Positions 16,964 through 24,493 of a stretch of DNA of 38,578 bases are shown in pieces. This DNA is from Flavobacteriia bacterium (GTDB lineage Bacteria > Bacteroidota > Bacteroidia > Flavobacteriales > Flavobacteriaceae). Location: NCBI GenBank assembly GCA_024635575.1, contig JAGXIN010000004.1, positions 1-38,578 of the forward strand, given 5' to 3'. Numbering within the stretch: the stretch's first letter is position 1; each line of letters begins with the position of its first letter. The notes under the pieces were generated by a model that had not been told where the DNA came from, did no database searches, and saw nothing but the letters and a program-made list of their open reading frames with translations. The translations under genes were made by a program, and so were the position numbers.

Positions 16964-16992
16964 AAACAATCGGATGATAAATCCGATTGTTT
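16964..16992. other. Perfect stem-loop between ilvE and nadA
   Basis: AAACAATCGGAT (16964-16975) and ATCCGATTGTTT (16981-16992) form a 12-bp stem around a 5-base loop. On the minus strand it follows ilvE and precedes nadA. The trailing T-run is only three bases, so it is a weak terminator at best; a processing site or a nadA leader element is also possible. Confidence 0.45.
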
Positions 16993-17047
16993 TAATAGTT
17001 CCCATGCAATAAATGTATGCTTTTTGGCAAAGTTAACCTAATCGAGT

Positions 17048-18100
17048 TTATTTTACTTTATAAGTCCAGCCAAATTTATCATCTGCATTTTTTCGTTGGA
17101 TATCGGTGATGCCTTTTTTTATTAAGGCTGCATAGCTGTTTTCTATTTTAGGCAATTCGAAGTTTTCTCCTTTGTTTGAAAAAGCATTGATGACGCTAAC
17201 TACTGCGGCTGTGCCTGCACCAAACATCTCCAATAATTCACCATTACGGGCCGCTTCCACTATTTCAGAAACTCTGATGGGTCTCACATCAATTTTAATT
17301 CCTTTATCTTCTGCAAATTGAATAATGCTTTTACGTGTTACGCCGTCTAAAATACGATCGCTAACAGGTGCGGTCAATAAGGTGTCCTTTACTCTGAAAA
17401 AGACATTCATAACTCCCGCTTCTTCCAAAAATTCATGAGTACAGGAATCAGTCCATACTACCTGTTGAAAACCTTGTTGATTCGCCAATTTGGTTGGGTA
17501 GAACGAGCCGGCATAATTTCCCGCAGCTTTTGCGGCACCTACGCCTCCGTTTGCTGATCGGCTGAATTTATCAGCAAAAACTACTTTAACCTCTCCTGTA
17601 TAATAGGATTGAACAGGGGAACAGATGATCATAAATTTATATTTGTTTGATGAAGATGCGGATACGCCACATTCGGTTGCAATGATAAATGGCCTGATGT
17701 AAAGTGCGTTATCCCCTCCTTTTTTTACCCAATCTTTATCTAATTTCAACAATTCATTCAATCCTTCAAAGAATAAGTCTTTTGGAAAAGCAGGCATATC
17801 CAATCGCTCAGCTGATTTGTTAATTCTTTCCTGATTTTGGTCAGGTCTAAATAACCAAACATCATCATTGTCGTCTTTATAAGCTTTCATGCCTTCAAAA
17901 ACGGCTTGACCATAATGAAAAACTTTTGCAGAAGGATCCATAATTAAAGGATGGTAGGGTACAATTTGAGGAGTTTGCCATTTTCCATTTTCATAATCGC
18001 ATTCAAACATATGGTCGGTAAAAACCTTTCCAAACGTTAAATTGTTAAAATCAACTTCTGAAATTTTTGATTTTGTTGTTTTTTCAATATGTAAAGCCAT
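17048..18100 (-). CDS. ilvE: Branched-chain amino acid aminotransferase
   Basis: This PLP enzyme of fold type IV transfers the amino group between Leu/Ile/Val and 2-oxoglutarate. The 350-residue length and the motifs HYGQAVFEGMKAYKDD, GVGAAKAAGNYAGSF (with the PLP-lysine region), QQVVWTDSCTHEFLEEAG and DGVTRKSIIQFAED fit the longer BCAT group. A -7-like TAAATTTG lies on the minus strand at 18131-18124, about 24 bases before the ATG. nadA follows on the same strand after 124 bases with a hairpin between, so co-transcription is uncertain. Confidence 0.93.
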   Translation of the reverse strand: MALHIEKTTKSKISEVDFNNLTFGKVFTDHMFECDYENGKWQTPQIVPYHPLIMDPSAKVFHYGQAVFEGMKAYKDDNDDVWLFRPDQNQERINKSAERLDMPAFPKDLFFEGLNELLKLDKDWVKKGGDNALYIRPFIIATECGVSASSSNKYKFMIICSPVQSYYTGEVKVVFADKFSRSANGGVGAAKAAGNYAGSFYPTKLANQQGFQQVVWTDSCTHEFLEEAGVMNVFFRVKDTLLTAPVSDRILDGVTRKSIIQFAEDKGIKIDVRPIRVSEIVEAARNGELLEMFGAGTAAVVSVINAFSNKGENFELPKIENSYAALIKKGITDIQRKNADDKFGWTYKVK

Positions 18101-18123
18101 AGTATGTCTATATTTATTTAAGC

Positions 18124-18131
18124 AAATTTAC
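18124..18131 (-). promoter_or_regulatory. -7 element of the ilvE promoter
   Basis: TAAATTTG on the minus strand is a perfect match to the Bacteroidetes TAnnTTTG and sits 23 bases before the ilvE ATG. No clear TTG is found at the expected -33 distance. Confidence 0.4.
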
Positions 18132-18303
18132 TTAAATTTTTTAATTCACAGTTTTATTTTTCCCGAAGGTTCCTGCCTTATTTTTAATATATTTGAACAA
18201 AAATATTCATATGGGCAATATGGATAAAATAAAATTGCATTTTTGATATTAATTCACTGGTTTGTGTTATTTTATTATAAAAATGGTGTCAACTAAAATG
18301 GTG

Positions 18304-18311
18304 TAAATTTG
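18304..18311 (+). promoter_or_regulatory. -7 element of the mnmD promoter
   Basis: TAAATTTG (18304-18311) is a perfect match to the consensus. It overlaps the TTG used as start by the ORF track, so the transcript would begin after that codon, and translation should start at 18378 or 18393. Just upstream, AAAATGGTGT occurs twice, 15 bases apart (18280 and 18295). Confidence 0.45.
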
Positions 18312-18392
18312 CTGGAATACAAGCTGTTAAACTCAATTTCAGGAATAAAAAAACGAACATTTTTAATTTTAAAAATTTTGGAAAGAAAGATA

Positions 18393-19040
18393 ATGATTAC
18401 TGCCGATGGTTCTACCACCATTCATATTCCTGAATGGGACGAACAGTACCATTCTAAACATGGCGCAATTCAAGAGGCGAAGCATGTGTTTATTAAAAAT
18501 GGCTTGTCCCTTTTTACAAATCAAAGAATAAGTATTTTAGAAATAGGTTTTGGAACCGGACTTAACTGTTTCATTACTTTTTTGGAAGCACCAAAAATGA
18601 ATCTGGCGATTGATTATGTTGGCGTTGAAGCATATCCCTTAGCTTCAGAAGAGGTTGAAAAAATGAATTATGTCAATCAATTGGAAGCGAACGAATTTTC
18701 AAATATTTTTAATCAAATGCACCAACAGGGTTGGGAATTAAGAAATGAAATATCACCTGATTTCTCTTTAACAAAACGCAAACAGTTTTTTAATGAAATA
18801 AATGATGAAAACCTGTTCGACCTCATTTATTTTGATGCTTTCGGCGCAAGAGTTCAACCAGAATTGTGGACAGAAGAAATATTTGAGAAAATGTACAAAT
18901 CCTTGAAAACAGATGGCGTTTTAGTGACCTATAGCGCCAAAGGAAGCGTGAGAAGGGCGTTGCAATCTGTCGGATTTTTAGTTGAAAAATTGCCTGGTCC
19001 ACCCGGAAAAAGAGAAATGCTACGGGGAAAAAAAAGTTAA
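18393..19040 (+). CDS. mnmD: tRNA (mnm5s2U34) methyltransferase MnmD-like
   Basis: MnmD is the SAM-dependent methyltransferase that completes the mnm5s2U modification at wobble position 34 of certain tRNAs. The N-terminus TADGSTTIHIPEWDEQYHS, the SAM site LEIGFGTGLNCFI, and LIYFDAFGARVQPELWT with the GSVRRALQSVGFLVEKLPGP end are characteristic. In E. coli this domain is fused to an FAD oxidase (MnmC); here it stands alone. The start is placed at ATG 18393; a TTG at 18378 would add five residues (LERKI) and is also plausible. The ORF-track start at 18309 lies inside the promoter. Confidence 0.88.
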   Translation: MITADGSTTIHIPEWDEQYHSKHGAIQEAKHVFIKNGLSLFTNQRISILEIGFGTGLNCFITFLEAPKMNLAIDYVGVEAYPLASEEVEKMNYVNQLEANEFSNIFNQMHQQGWELRNEISPDFSLTKRKQFFNEINDENLFDLIYFDAFGARVQPELWTEEIFEKMYKSLKTDGVLVTYSAKGSVRRALQSVGFLVEKLPGPPGKREMLRGKKS

Positions 19041-19071
19041 AAGTTAAAATCTGAATACTCAATACTAAAAT
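19033..19071 (+). repeat. Composite intergenic repeat: AAAGTTAAAAGTT plus CTCAATACTAAAAT
   Basis: After the mnmD stop, AAAGTTAAAAGTTAAAAT (19033-19050) is followed by CTGAATA and then CTCAATACTAAAAT (19058-19071). The first word recurs at 220-232 and 26513-26525. The second recurs exactly at 21932-21945, also just behind a gene end and in the same order after an AT-rich AAAATTTAAAAG stretch. Confidence 0.5.
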
Positions 19072-19073
19072 TA

Positions 19074-19211
19074 ATGGAAAATCGATTTAAAAAACGGAAA
19101 AAACCAAATTACAAAAGAGGTGTAGTTTTGGCTATTTTATTGCTTGTTATAATTTATTTATGGATTAATGCCGAAAGTATCATCAATGCACTTTTTGGCG
19201 TAAAATCATAG
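19074..19211 (+). CDS. Very small single-pass membrane protein, uncharacterised
   Basis: This 45-residue ORF is below the ORF-track limit. ATG at 19074, TAG at 19209-19211. It has a strongly basic N-terminus (MENRFKKRKKPNYKRG), one hydrophobic helix (about residues 17-32, VVLAILLLVIIYLW) and a short C-terminal tail. The charge pattern predicts the N-terminus in the cytoplasm. The composition and coding periodicity look real, and similar short proteins occur next to mnmD in related bacteria as far as I recall. No function is known. It follows mnmD by 33 bases. Confidence 0.55.
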   Translation: MENRFKKRKKPNYKRGVVLAILLLVIIYLWINAESIINALFGVKS

Positions 19212-19242
19212 AATAAGCTCGATTTAGCTGAGTTTTGGAATG

Positions 19243-20370
19243 TTATTTTCTAAAGCTTCGGCCTTTCCATTCGTAGTTTTTAAATGCGGATAAACATCCC
19301 GTAAAAACAATGAAAAAAGGATACAATAAACTTACTGGCAAATAGTGTTTTAAAGATTTTGTGTTTTTCAAAAAAATGGAAGTTTGGGTAATTAGGATAA
19401 AATCAACAATGATTTTTGCTGCAAAAACAAGCGTAAAATAGATCCAAAATTCAGGAAATAACAACACGAAAATTCCTAAAATCAGCACCATTAAATTTTC
19501 TAAAAACACAATAATCCCTACAGATTTAGCAAACAAACTTTTATAGGAAGCGGATTTGGAGGCCCAACGTAGCTGCTGATTTAAAAACAGCTTCCAATTA
19601 TTTTCAGCATTGGTTTGTACAATGACTTCATCCGATTTTAAGAATTTAACTTTTTCGGGGAATGCATTAAACATTTTTTCCATTAAAAAAATATCATCGC
19701 CACTGGCAATATGGTTATTGTCTTCAAAACCCTTCAATTTTAAAAAAGCATCTTTGTGGTAACACAAATTGGCGCCATTACACATAAAGGGTTTTTTGAG
19801 CCCGAAACCGCCAAGTGTACTTCCCATTAAACTTATAAAATTCAGATTTTGAAAGTGGAACAGAAATGAATTTTGTGCAATGAATTTTACGGGTGCACTT
19901 ATAAATTGTGGATGCTCATCCTCAATAAATTGATTGAAAAGATGTAACCACAAATCAGGGACTGTACAATCGGCATCGGTGGTAACAATCCATTCAAAAA
20001 TTGCTGAATTTATGGCAGTGTTTATGGCATCTTTTTTAGGAGATTGGGTTTTTCGTTCATTTTGTAAAACCCTCAAGTTTAAGTTCGGATGTTGTTTCCT
20101 GAATTTTTCAATAATCGAAGTAAAATTGTCTTTGGAATCATCATTTATCAATAAGATTTCAAATAAATCTGAAGGGTAATTCAGTTCAGAAAGCGATTGT
20201 AATAAATCGGATAAATTAAGTGCTTCGTTTCTAAAAGGAATTACAATAGAAAACCTGTTTTTGGGTGCAGCATTTTTATTTTTAACGACCGCACTTTTAT
20301 TCATGCCAATTATAAAAGCCATAATCAGCAGAAAATATGAAATCGAAATTATAATGGAGACAAAAATCAT
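19243..20370 (-). CDS. Family 2 glycosyltransferase, membrane-bound
   Basis: This 375-residue processive-type GT2 enzyme has an N-terminal membrane helix (about residues 1-21). The catalytic GT-A domain starts at FSIVIPFRNEALNL, with DDSKDN, the DxD-type TTDADCTVP, and the acceptor/product motif QQLRWASK. At least two C-terminal membrane segments follow (about 285-355). It should transfer a sugar from a nucleotide donor to a lipid or polysaccharide acceptor at the inner membrane; donor and acceptor are unknown. Its ATG overlaps the stop of the upstream flippase-like gene (shared ATGA), indicating translational coupling. Confidence 0.88.
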   Translation of the reverse strand: MIFVSIIISISYFLLIMAFIIGMNKSAVVKNKNAAPKNRFSIVIPFRNEALNLSDLLQSLSELNYPSDLFEILLINDDSKDNFTSIIEKFRKQHPNLNLRVLQNERKTQSPKKDAINTAINSAIFEWIVTTDADCTVPDLWLHLFNQFIEDEHPQFISAPVKFIAQNSFLFHFQNLNFISLMGSTLGGFGLKKPFMCNGANLCYHKDAFLKLKGFEDNNHIASGDDIFLMEKMFNAFPEKVKFLKSDEVIVQTNAENNWKLFLNQQLRWASKSASYKSLFAKSVGIIVFLENLMVLILGIFVLLFPEFWIYFTLVFAAKIIVDFILITQTSIFLKNTKSLKHYLPVSLLYPFFIVFTGCLSAFKNYEWKGRSFRK

Positions 20371-21329
20371 TTGGCAGTAACCATTTTAAAGTTTAATACA
20401 AATAGACTTCCTATCAATGCAGGAACGGCGAAATTCAACAGCCACATAAAAGTGGTGACGGATACAATTGTTAATGGGTTTACATGAATAAAATTGAAAA
20501 TAAACACTGCAACTGAGCCTTTAATCACCCAATCAAAAATAGACAAACCAGGAACGATTGAAGCAATAAAATACGTGCTAAAAATCAGGCTCATGAGTGT
20601 GTAATAATCAGCTTCCACTTGAAAAAGTCTTAAAAAAAAGTAAAACTGATGCGAAAAAACCAGGTAACGAAACAGGGAATAAAATATGGTTTTTGCAAGA
20701 ATTTTGGATGGCAATTGTTTTGAGTATCTTAAAATTTTAGATTTTAAATCAGCTATTTTTTTTGTAATTCCAAAGTGTTTTCCAATTAAAAAAAGCAACC
20801 CAAGAATACTTATAAAAAGAAAGAATTTAGGTGCATTAAAAGAGAACATCCCAACTTTGAAATGCGAACTTAAAAAGAATATTCCGATGATTCCGAAAAA
20901 CAGGGTTATTCCCAACTGACTTAAATTTCCGATCAGGTTTAAAACCATGATTTTTTTTTGCTTTTTCTTTTCAAAATACAACGCTTTTGCGCCGTATTCA
21001 CCAATTCTGTTAGGTGTGACAATGGAAGCGGTTAAGGAAGCCAAACATTGTTCATAGGCTTCAAAAAAAGTAATTTTTTTTTCATGGGAAGCCAATGTTT
21101 TCCATTTAAATATTTCCAAAATCCAATTAACATCGGTAAATAAAAGCAATAACAAAAGCAACCAACTGTTTTTAGAAAAAAGCACAGAAATTTGCTGTTT
21201 CAATTGTGAAACCGACAAAAGCTGGTTGTTTGCCAACTGCTGAGATATAAAATAAAACGCGCCAGCAACAATCGCTAATTTAATCAGCAAAAAAATGAAA
21301 CGTTTATATTTGTGCAAGATATTGTACAT
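20367..21329 (-). CDS. Lysylphosphatidylglycerol synthase TM-region/UPF0104 family membrane protein (flippase-like)
   Basis: This 320-residue integral membrane protein has about eight hydrophobic segments. The motifs NWILEIFKWKTLA, ASLTASIVTPNRIGEYGAKALY and the late SIVPGLSIFDWVIKG are typical of the LPG_synthase_TM family (PF03706). Members include MprF-type flippase domains and proteins of cell-envelope lipid export. No soluble synthase domain is present. Its stop overlaps the start of the glycosyltransferase by four bases, so the two probably act on the same lipid-linked product. The cargo is not identifiable. Confidence 0.8.
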   Translation of the reverse strand: MYNILHKYKRFIFLLIKLAIVAGAFYFISQQLANNQLLSVSQLKQQISVLFSKNSWLLLLLLLFTDVNWILEIFKWKTLASHEKKITFFEAYEQCLASLTASIVTPNRIGEYGAKALYFEKKKQKKIMVLNLIGNLSQLGITLFFGIIGIFFLSSHFKVGMFSFNAPKFFLFISILGLLFLIGKHFGITKKIADLKSKILRYSKQLPSKILAKTIFYSLFRYLVFSHQFYFFLRLFQVEADYYTLMSLIFSTYFIASIVPGLSIFDWVIKGSVAVFIFNFIHVNPLTIVSVTTFMWLLNFAVPALIGSLFVLNFKMVTAK

Positions 21330-21353
21330 TTGGATTTACAAATAAACAACTAA

Positions 21354-21905
21354 TTGAGCATAGAAAAAATCATATTGGGAATTGATCCGGGAACAACCAT
21401 CATGGGTTTTGGGTTGATAAAAGTTGTCAATAAAAATATGGAATTAATTCGGATGGATGAATTGATGCTCAAAAAATATGATGACCATTATTTAAAGTTA
21501 AAACTAATTTTTGAACGAACCATACAACTTATCGACACTTATCATCCAGATGAAATTGCGATTGAAGCGCCTTTTTTTGGAAAAAACGTGCAATCTATGT
21601 TAAAATTAGGACGGGCTCAAGGCGTTGCAATGGCTGCAGGTTTGTCCAGAGAAATTCCGATTACTGAATATTCGCCTAAAAAAATTAAAATGGCCATTAC
21701 AGGAAATGGAAATGCGAGTAAAGAGCAAGTCGCTAAAATGTTGCAAAGTTTGCTAAAAATAAAGGAATTGCCAACAAATTTGGATTCCACGGACGGATTG
21801 GCAGCTGCGGTTTGTCATTTTTACAATGGCGGAAATATAACTTCAGAAAAAAGTTATACAGGTTGGGGTGCTTTTGTAAAACAGAATGGTAAAAGAGTGA
21901 AATAA
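21354..21905 (+). CDS. ruvC: Holliday junction resolvase RuvC
   Basis: RuvC cuts four-way junctions with RuvAB during recombination and repair. Catalytic acidic residues are visible: Asp11 in GIDPGTTIMGFGL, Glu71 in AIEAPFFGKN, and the pair in DSTDGLAAAVCHFY. The 183-residue length is normal. The start is a TTG at 21354: an in-frame stop lies directly before it and no ATG precedes the first catalytic Asp. TACATTTG at 21325-21332 is a likely -7 element. The gene is divergent from the flippase-like gene, 24 bases apart. ruvA and ruvB are not in the window. Confidence 0.95.
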   Translation: MSIEKIILGIDPGTTIMGFGLIKVVNKNMELIRMDELMLKKYDDHYLKLKLIFERTIQLIDTYHPDEIAIEAPFFGKNVQSMLKLGRAQGVAMAAGLSREIPITEYSPKKIKMAITGNGNASKEQVAKMLQSLLKIKELPTNLDSTDGLAAAVCHFYNGGNITSEKSYTGWGAFVKQNGKRVK

Positions 21906-21931
21906 CAATTGAAAATTTAAAAGTCTCTATT

Positions 21932-21945
21932 CTCAATACTAAAAT
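21932..21945 (+). repeat. CTCAATACTAAAAT intergenic repeat, copy 2
   Basis: This 14-base exact copy of 19058-19071 lies in the 53-base gap between ruvC and the convergent ABM-like gene. The surrounding AT-rich text is also similar between the two copies. Confidence 0.45.
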
Positions 21946-21958
21946 CTCAATTCCAATT

Positions 21959-22246
21959 TTAAACAATTACATCACATTCGTAAGTTTCACATCTTTTATC
22001 AATCACCAATTTTCTGTGTTCATGGAAAAGTTGATGTTCTTTGGAAGCTTCCAATTTATCCTTGTCTTCTTTAGAATTCCAGTATTCAACCAAAAAATAC
22101 TTATTTTCTTCGATTCTGTCTTTAAAAATATGAAAATGATCTAAGCCGGCAGGCTTTGCTTCTGTCAATTCCTCGAATTTTTGAAGTTCAATAAATGTAA
22201 TTCCTTCTCCTTCTTTTACCTTAAATGAAACGATATATGCATACAT
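21959..22246 (-). CDS. Antibiotic biosynthesis monooxygenase (ABM)-like small protein
   Basis: This 95-residue protein has the dimeric alpha/beta-barrel pattern: a first strand YAYIVSFKVKEGEG, a helix, then HFHIFKDRIEENKYFLVEYWNSKEDKDKL and HQLFHEHRKL. This matches ABM/DUF-type ferredoxin-like domains. Family members include heme- or quinol-modifying enzymes and many of unknown function. Nothing here shows the substrate. Its ATG faces hemW across 113 bases. Family-level call only. Confidence 0.65.
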   Translation of the reverse strand: MYAYIVSFKVKEGEGITFIELQKFEELTEAKPAGLDHFHIFKDRIEENKYFLVEYWNSKEDKDKLEASKEHQLFHEHRKLVIDKRCETYECDVIV

Positions 22247-22359
22247 AATTAGTCAGTTTACTCAAAATTACAATATGCTTTTCAAAAAAAGGTAACAAAA
22301 ATCACTTTTCACAATTTTTTAAAAAAAAGTGTACATTTATAAAATAATAAAAAAACGGT

Positions 22360-23505
22360 TTGGCAGGAATTTATATACACATACCATTTTGTAAGCAAGC
22401 ATGTTATTATTGTGATTTTCATTTTTCGACTTCATTAAAAAGAAAAGAAGATATGCTGACCGCGATAAAAAGGGAATTGGTTTTAAGGAAGGACGAACTC
22501 AGTAAGGAACAAATTGACACCATTTATTTTGGTGGCGGAACACCATCTATATTGACGATTGATGAATTGAGAATATTGATTGACACCATATATGAAAACT
22601 ATGAAGTGGTCGAAGATGCCGAAATTACCTTAGAAGCCAATCCCGATGATCTAACTTCCGAAAAAATAAAGGAATTGGCAAAAATTCCAATAAACCGACT
22701 AAGCATTGGAATTCAATCTTTTTTTGACGATGATTTAAAATTCATGAATCGGGCACATTCTGCGGAAGAATCGAGAAAATGTTTAACAGAAGCAACCAAA
22801 TATTTCGACAATATTACCATCGATTTAATTTATGGAGTGCCCAATATGAGCAATGAAAAATGGTTGTCTAATTTGAAGCAGGCATTCGATTTTAATATTC
22901 CTCATATTTCTGCTTATGCCTTGACCGTGGAAGAAAAAACAGTATTGCATAAGCTGATTGAAAAAGGAAAAGTTCCTCCTGTTGATGAAGATTTGGCTTT
23001 GGAACATTATAATATTTTGGTTGAAGAAACTGAAAAACGAGACTTTGTGAACTACGAAATTTCTAATTTCGGCAAACTTGCTTATTTTTCAAGACACAAT
23101 ACTTCTTATTGGCTAGGTGAAAAATATATTGGAATAGGTCCTTCAGCGCACTCTTATAACGGTTTTGAAAGAAGCTGGAATGTTTCAAACAATACAAAAT
23201 ATATCAACGCTTTGCTTGCCGACGAATTACCTTCAGAAAATGAGCAACTTACCGAAATAAATAGGTTTAACGAATATGTTATGACAGGTTTGCGCACGAT
23301 TTGGGGCGTTTCTTTTCAAAAAGTAGAAAAGGAATTTGGCGCGATGTATTTAGAGGAATTAAAAAAAGGCGCGGAACGCCATATAAAAGCTGGTTTGTTG
23401 GAAATTGAATTGCGTTCTTTTTCGGGCAGCGTTTTGGTCATTACCAAAAAGGGTAAATTTTTAGCTGATGGAATTGCTTCGGACTTATTTAAAATAACTT
23501 CCTGA
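22360..23505 (+). CDS. hemW: Radical SAM protein HemW (heme chaperone, coproporphyrinogen oxidase-like)
   Basis: This 381-residue radical SAM protein has the cluster motif CKQACYYCDF (CxxxCxxC) near residue 10. It lacks the extra cysteine that follows the motif in genuine HemN (CxxxCxxCxC), so HemW is favoured over coproporphyrinogen dehydrogenase. Further support comes from IYFGGGTPSIL, RLSIGIQSFFDDDLKFMNRAH and the HemN_C-like end. HemW binds heme and inserts it into target proteins. The start is a TTG (22360): an in-frame stop lies 12 bases upstream and no ATG precedes the cysteine motif. Confidence 0.9.
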   Translation: MAGIYIHIPFCKQACYYCDFHFSTSLKRKEDMLTAIKRELVLRKDELSKEQIDTIYFGGGTPSILTIDELRILIDTIYENYEVVEDAEITLEANPDDLTSEKIKELAKIPINRLSIGIQSFFDDDLKFMNRAHSAEESRKCLTEATKYFDNITIDLIYGVPNMSNEKWLSNLKQAFDFNIPHISAYALTVEEKTVLHKLIEKGKVPPVDEDLALEHYNILVEETEKRDFVNYEISNFGKLAYFSRHNTSYWLGEKYIGIGPSAHSYNGFERSWNVSNNTKYINALLADELPSENEQLTEINRFNEYVMTGLRTIWGVSFQKVEKEFGAMYLEELKKGAERHIKAGLLEIELRSFSGSVLVITKKGKFLADGIASDLFKITS

Positions 23506-23508
23506 TTT

Positions 23509-23530
23509 ATATGTAATTATAGTTACATAT
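23509..23530. promoter_or_regulatory. Palindrome ATATGTAA-N6-TTACATAT upstream of the osmC-like gene
   Basis: Perfect 8-bp arms (23509-23516 and 23523-23530) are separated by six bases. The core TGTAA-N6-TTACA is the geometry of Crp/Fnr-family sites. It reaches into the -33 position of the putative promoter ending at 23556. No Crp/Fnr gene is in the window. Confidence 0.5.
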
Positions 23531-23551
23531 TGCTATTCGTTATCGCAATAT
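23527..23551. promoter_or_regulatory. Second inverted repeat ATATTGC-N11-GCAATAT overlapping the osmC-like promoter
   Basis: Arms at 23527-23533 and 23545-23551 are exact complements. The first arm overlaps the preceding palindrome and the second runs into the -7 element TATCTTTG (23549-23556). A bound protein would compete with the polymerase. Confidence 0.4.
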
Positions 23552-23556
23552 CTTTG
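23530..23556 (+). promoter_or_regulatory. Promoter of the osmC-like gene
   Basis: TTG (23530-23532), 16 bases and TATCTTTG (23549-23556) fit the Bacteroidetes pattern, with a slightly short spacer. It lies 21 bases before the ATG at 23578. Confidence 0.5.
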
Positions 23557-23577
23557 CTGAAAATTAAATAGTTAATT

Positions 23578-23955
23578 ATGGAAATACAAATAAAATTTGA
23601 TGAAAACGGTAAAATAGTTCCATTTATGAATGGCACGGAAATTACCATGAATGAATCTCCTTTTTTAATATTTTTGGCAACTGCAGGAATGTGTTCGGCA
23701 GTATTTGTAAGATCGTTTATGCAGCAAAGAGGATTGCCTTTTCAGGAAGTGGGCATCACACAAAAAATGAACTATAATCGAATGACCAATATGGTAAGTG
23801 ATATTGATATGGTTGTTGATTTACCGGCTAATTTTCCTGAAAAATATGTTGGAGCAATTAAAAATGTGATCGCACAATGTCCGGTTAAACGTCATTTGGC
23901 AGAACCGCCAACATTTAATGTTATTGCCAATTTAAATACAGTACTTGAAAAGTAA
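23578..23955 (+). CDS. OsmC family protein
   Basis: This 125-residue protein has the two cysteines of the OsmC/Ohr superfamily: one in TAGMCSAVFVRSFMQQRGL (helix-borne) and one in IKNVIAQCPVKRHL, plus the FPEKYVGAI stretch. Relatives are thiol peroxidases that reduce organic hydroperoxides, or uncharacterised YhfA-type proteins. The specific substrate cannot be read here. The gene has its own promoter with two overlapping palindromes and a strong terminator, so it is a separately regulated unit, consistent with a stress response (inference). Confidence 0.8.
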   Translation: MEIQIKFDENGKIVPFMNGTEITMNESPFLIFLATAGMCSAVFVRSFMQQRGLPFQEVGITQKMNYNRMTNMVSDIDMVVDLPANFPEKYVGAIKNVIAQCPVKRHLAEPPTFNVIANLNTVLEK

Positions 23956-23971
23956 TCTCAATTGATTTCAT

Positions 23972-24003
23972 AAAAAAAGCAGCTCTTAGAAGCTGCTTTT
24001 TTT
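23972..24003. terminator. Rho-independent terminator after the osmC-like gene
   Basis: AAAAAAAGCAGCT (23972-23984), a six-base loop and AGCTGCTTTTTTT (23991-24003) form a perfect stem with a T-tract. It lies 17 bases after the stop. Confidence 0.88.
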
Positions 24004-24080
24004 ATGTGCAAAGCACAAAATATTTTGGTAATTTTAGAGTTTTATGAACTGTTTCTGTTTAAATATTTAAATAAATTTGT

Positions 24081-24440
24081 ATGAATATCGAAGAATTTAG
24101 AGACTATTGTCTGTCTAAAAATCAGGTCATGGAAAGTTTTCCTTTTGATGAAGTAACCCTGGTTTTTAAAGTAGCCGGAAAAATGTTTGCACTGGCAAGT
24201 ATAGAAAGACACCCTGTAACCGTAAATTTAAAATGCGATCCTGAAAAAGCCTTGGAATTGCGTGAGGAACATGACGAAATTTCTCCTGGTTATCATATGA
24301 GCAAAATGCACTGGAATACGGTAACTATTGAGGGCAGTTTATCGAATAAATTAATCAGGGAATTAACAGATGATTCTTACAATCTAGTGGTAAAAGGAAT
24401 GTCTAAAAAGCAGCAAAAAGAAATGGGATTTGATGTTTAA
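24081..24440 (+). CDS. MmcQ/YjbR family DNA-binding-like protein
   Basis: This 119-residue cytosolic protein has the YjbR/CyaY-like fold. The patterns NIEEFRDYCLSKNQVMESFPFDEVTLVFKVAGKMFAL and later SPGYHMSKMHWNTVTIEG are diagnostic (quoted in parts of family length). The family is annotated as DNA-binding from a structural similarity, but its role is unproven. It stands between the osmC terminator and the convergent araC-type gene. Confidence 0.85.
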   Translation: MNIEEFRDYCLSKNQVMESFPFDEVTLVFKVAGKMFALASIERHPVTVNLKCDPEKALELREEHDEISPGYHMSKMHWNTVTIEGSLSNKLIRELTDDSYNLVVKGMSKKQQKEMGFDV

Positions 24441-24493
24441 TTATTCAGGTCGAAACAAACTTTAAACTTTAATTTTTTGTGCGACTTTGAGGA

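Noticed and set aside
16924-16965. Longer nadA start
   Set aside because: It starts with TTG inside a hairpin; the ATG at 16923 gives the normal N-terminus.
24072-24079. TAAATTTG just before the MmcQ/YjbR start
   Set aside because: It ends two bases before the ATG, so transcription would begin inside the gene; a chance match is more likely.
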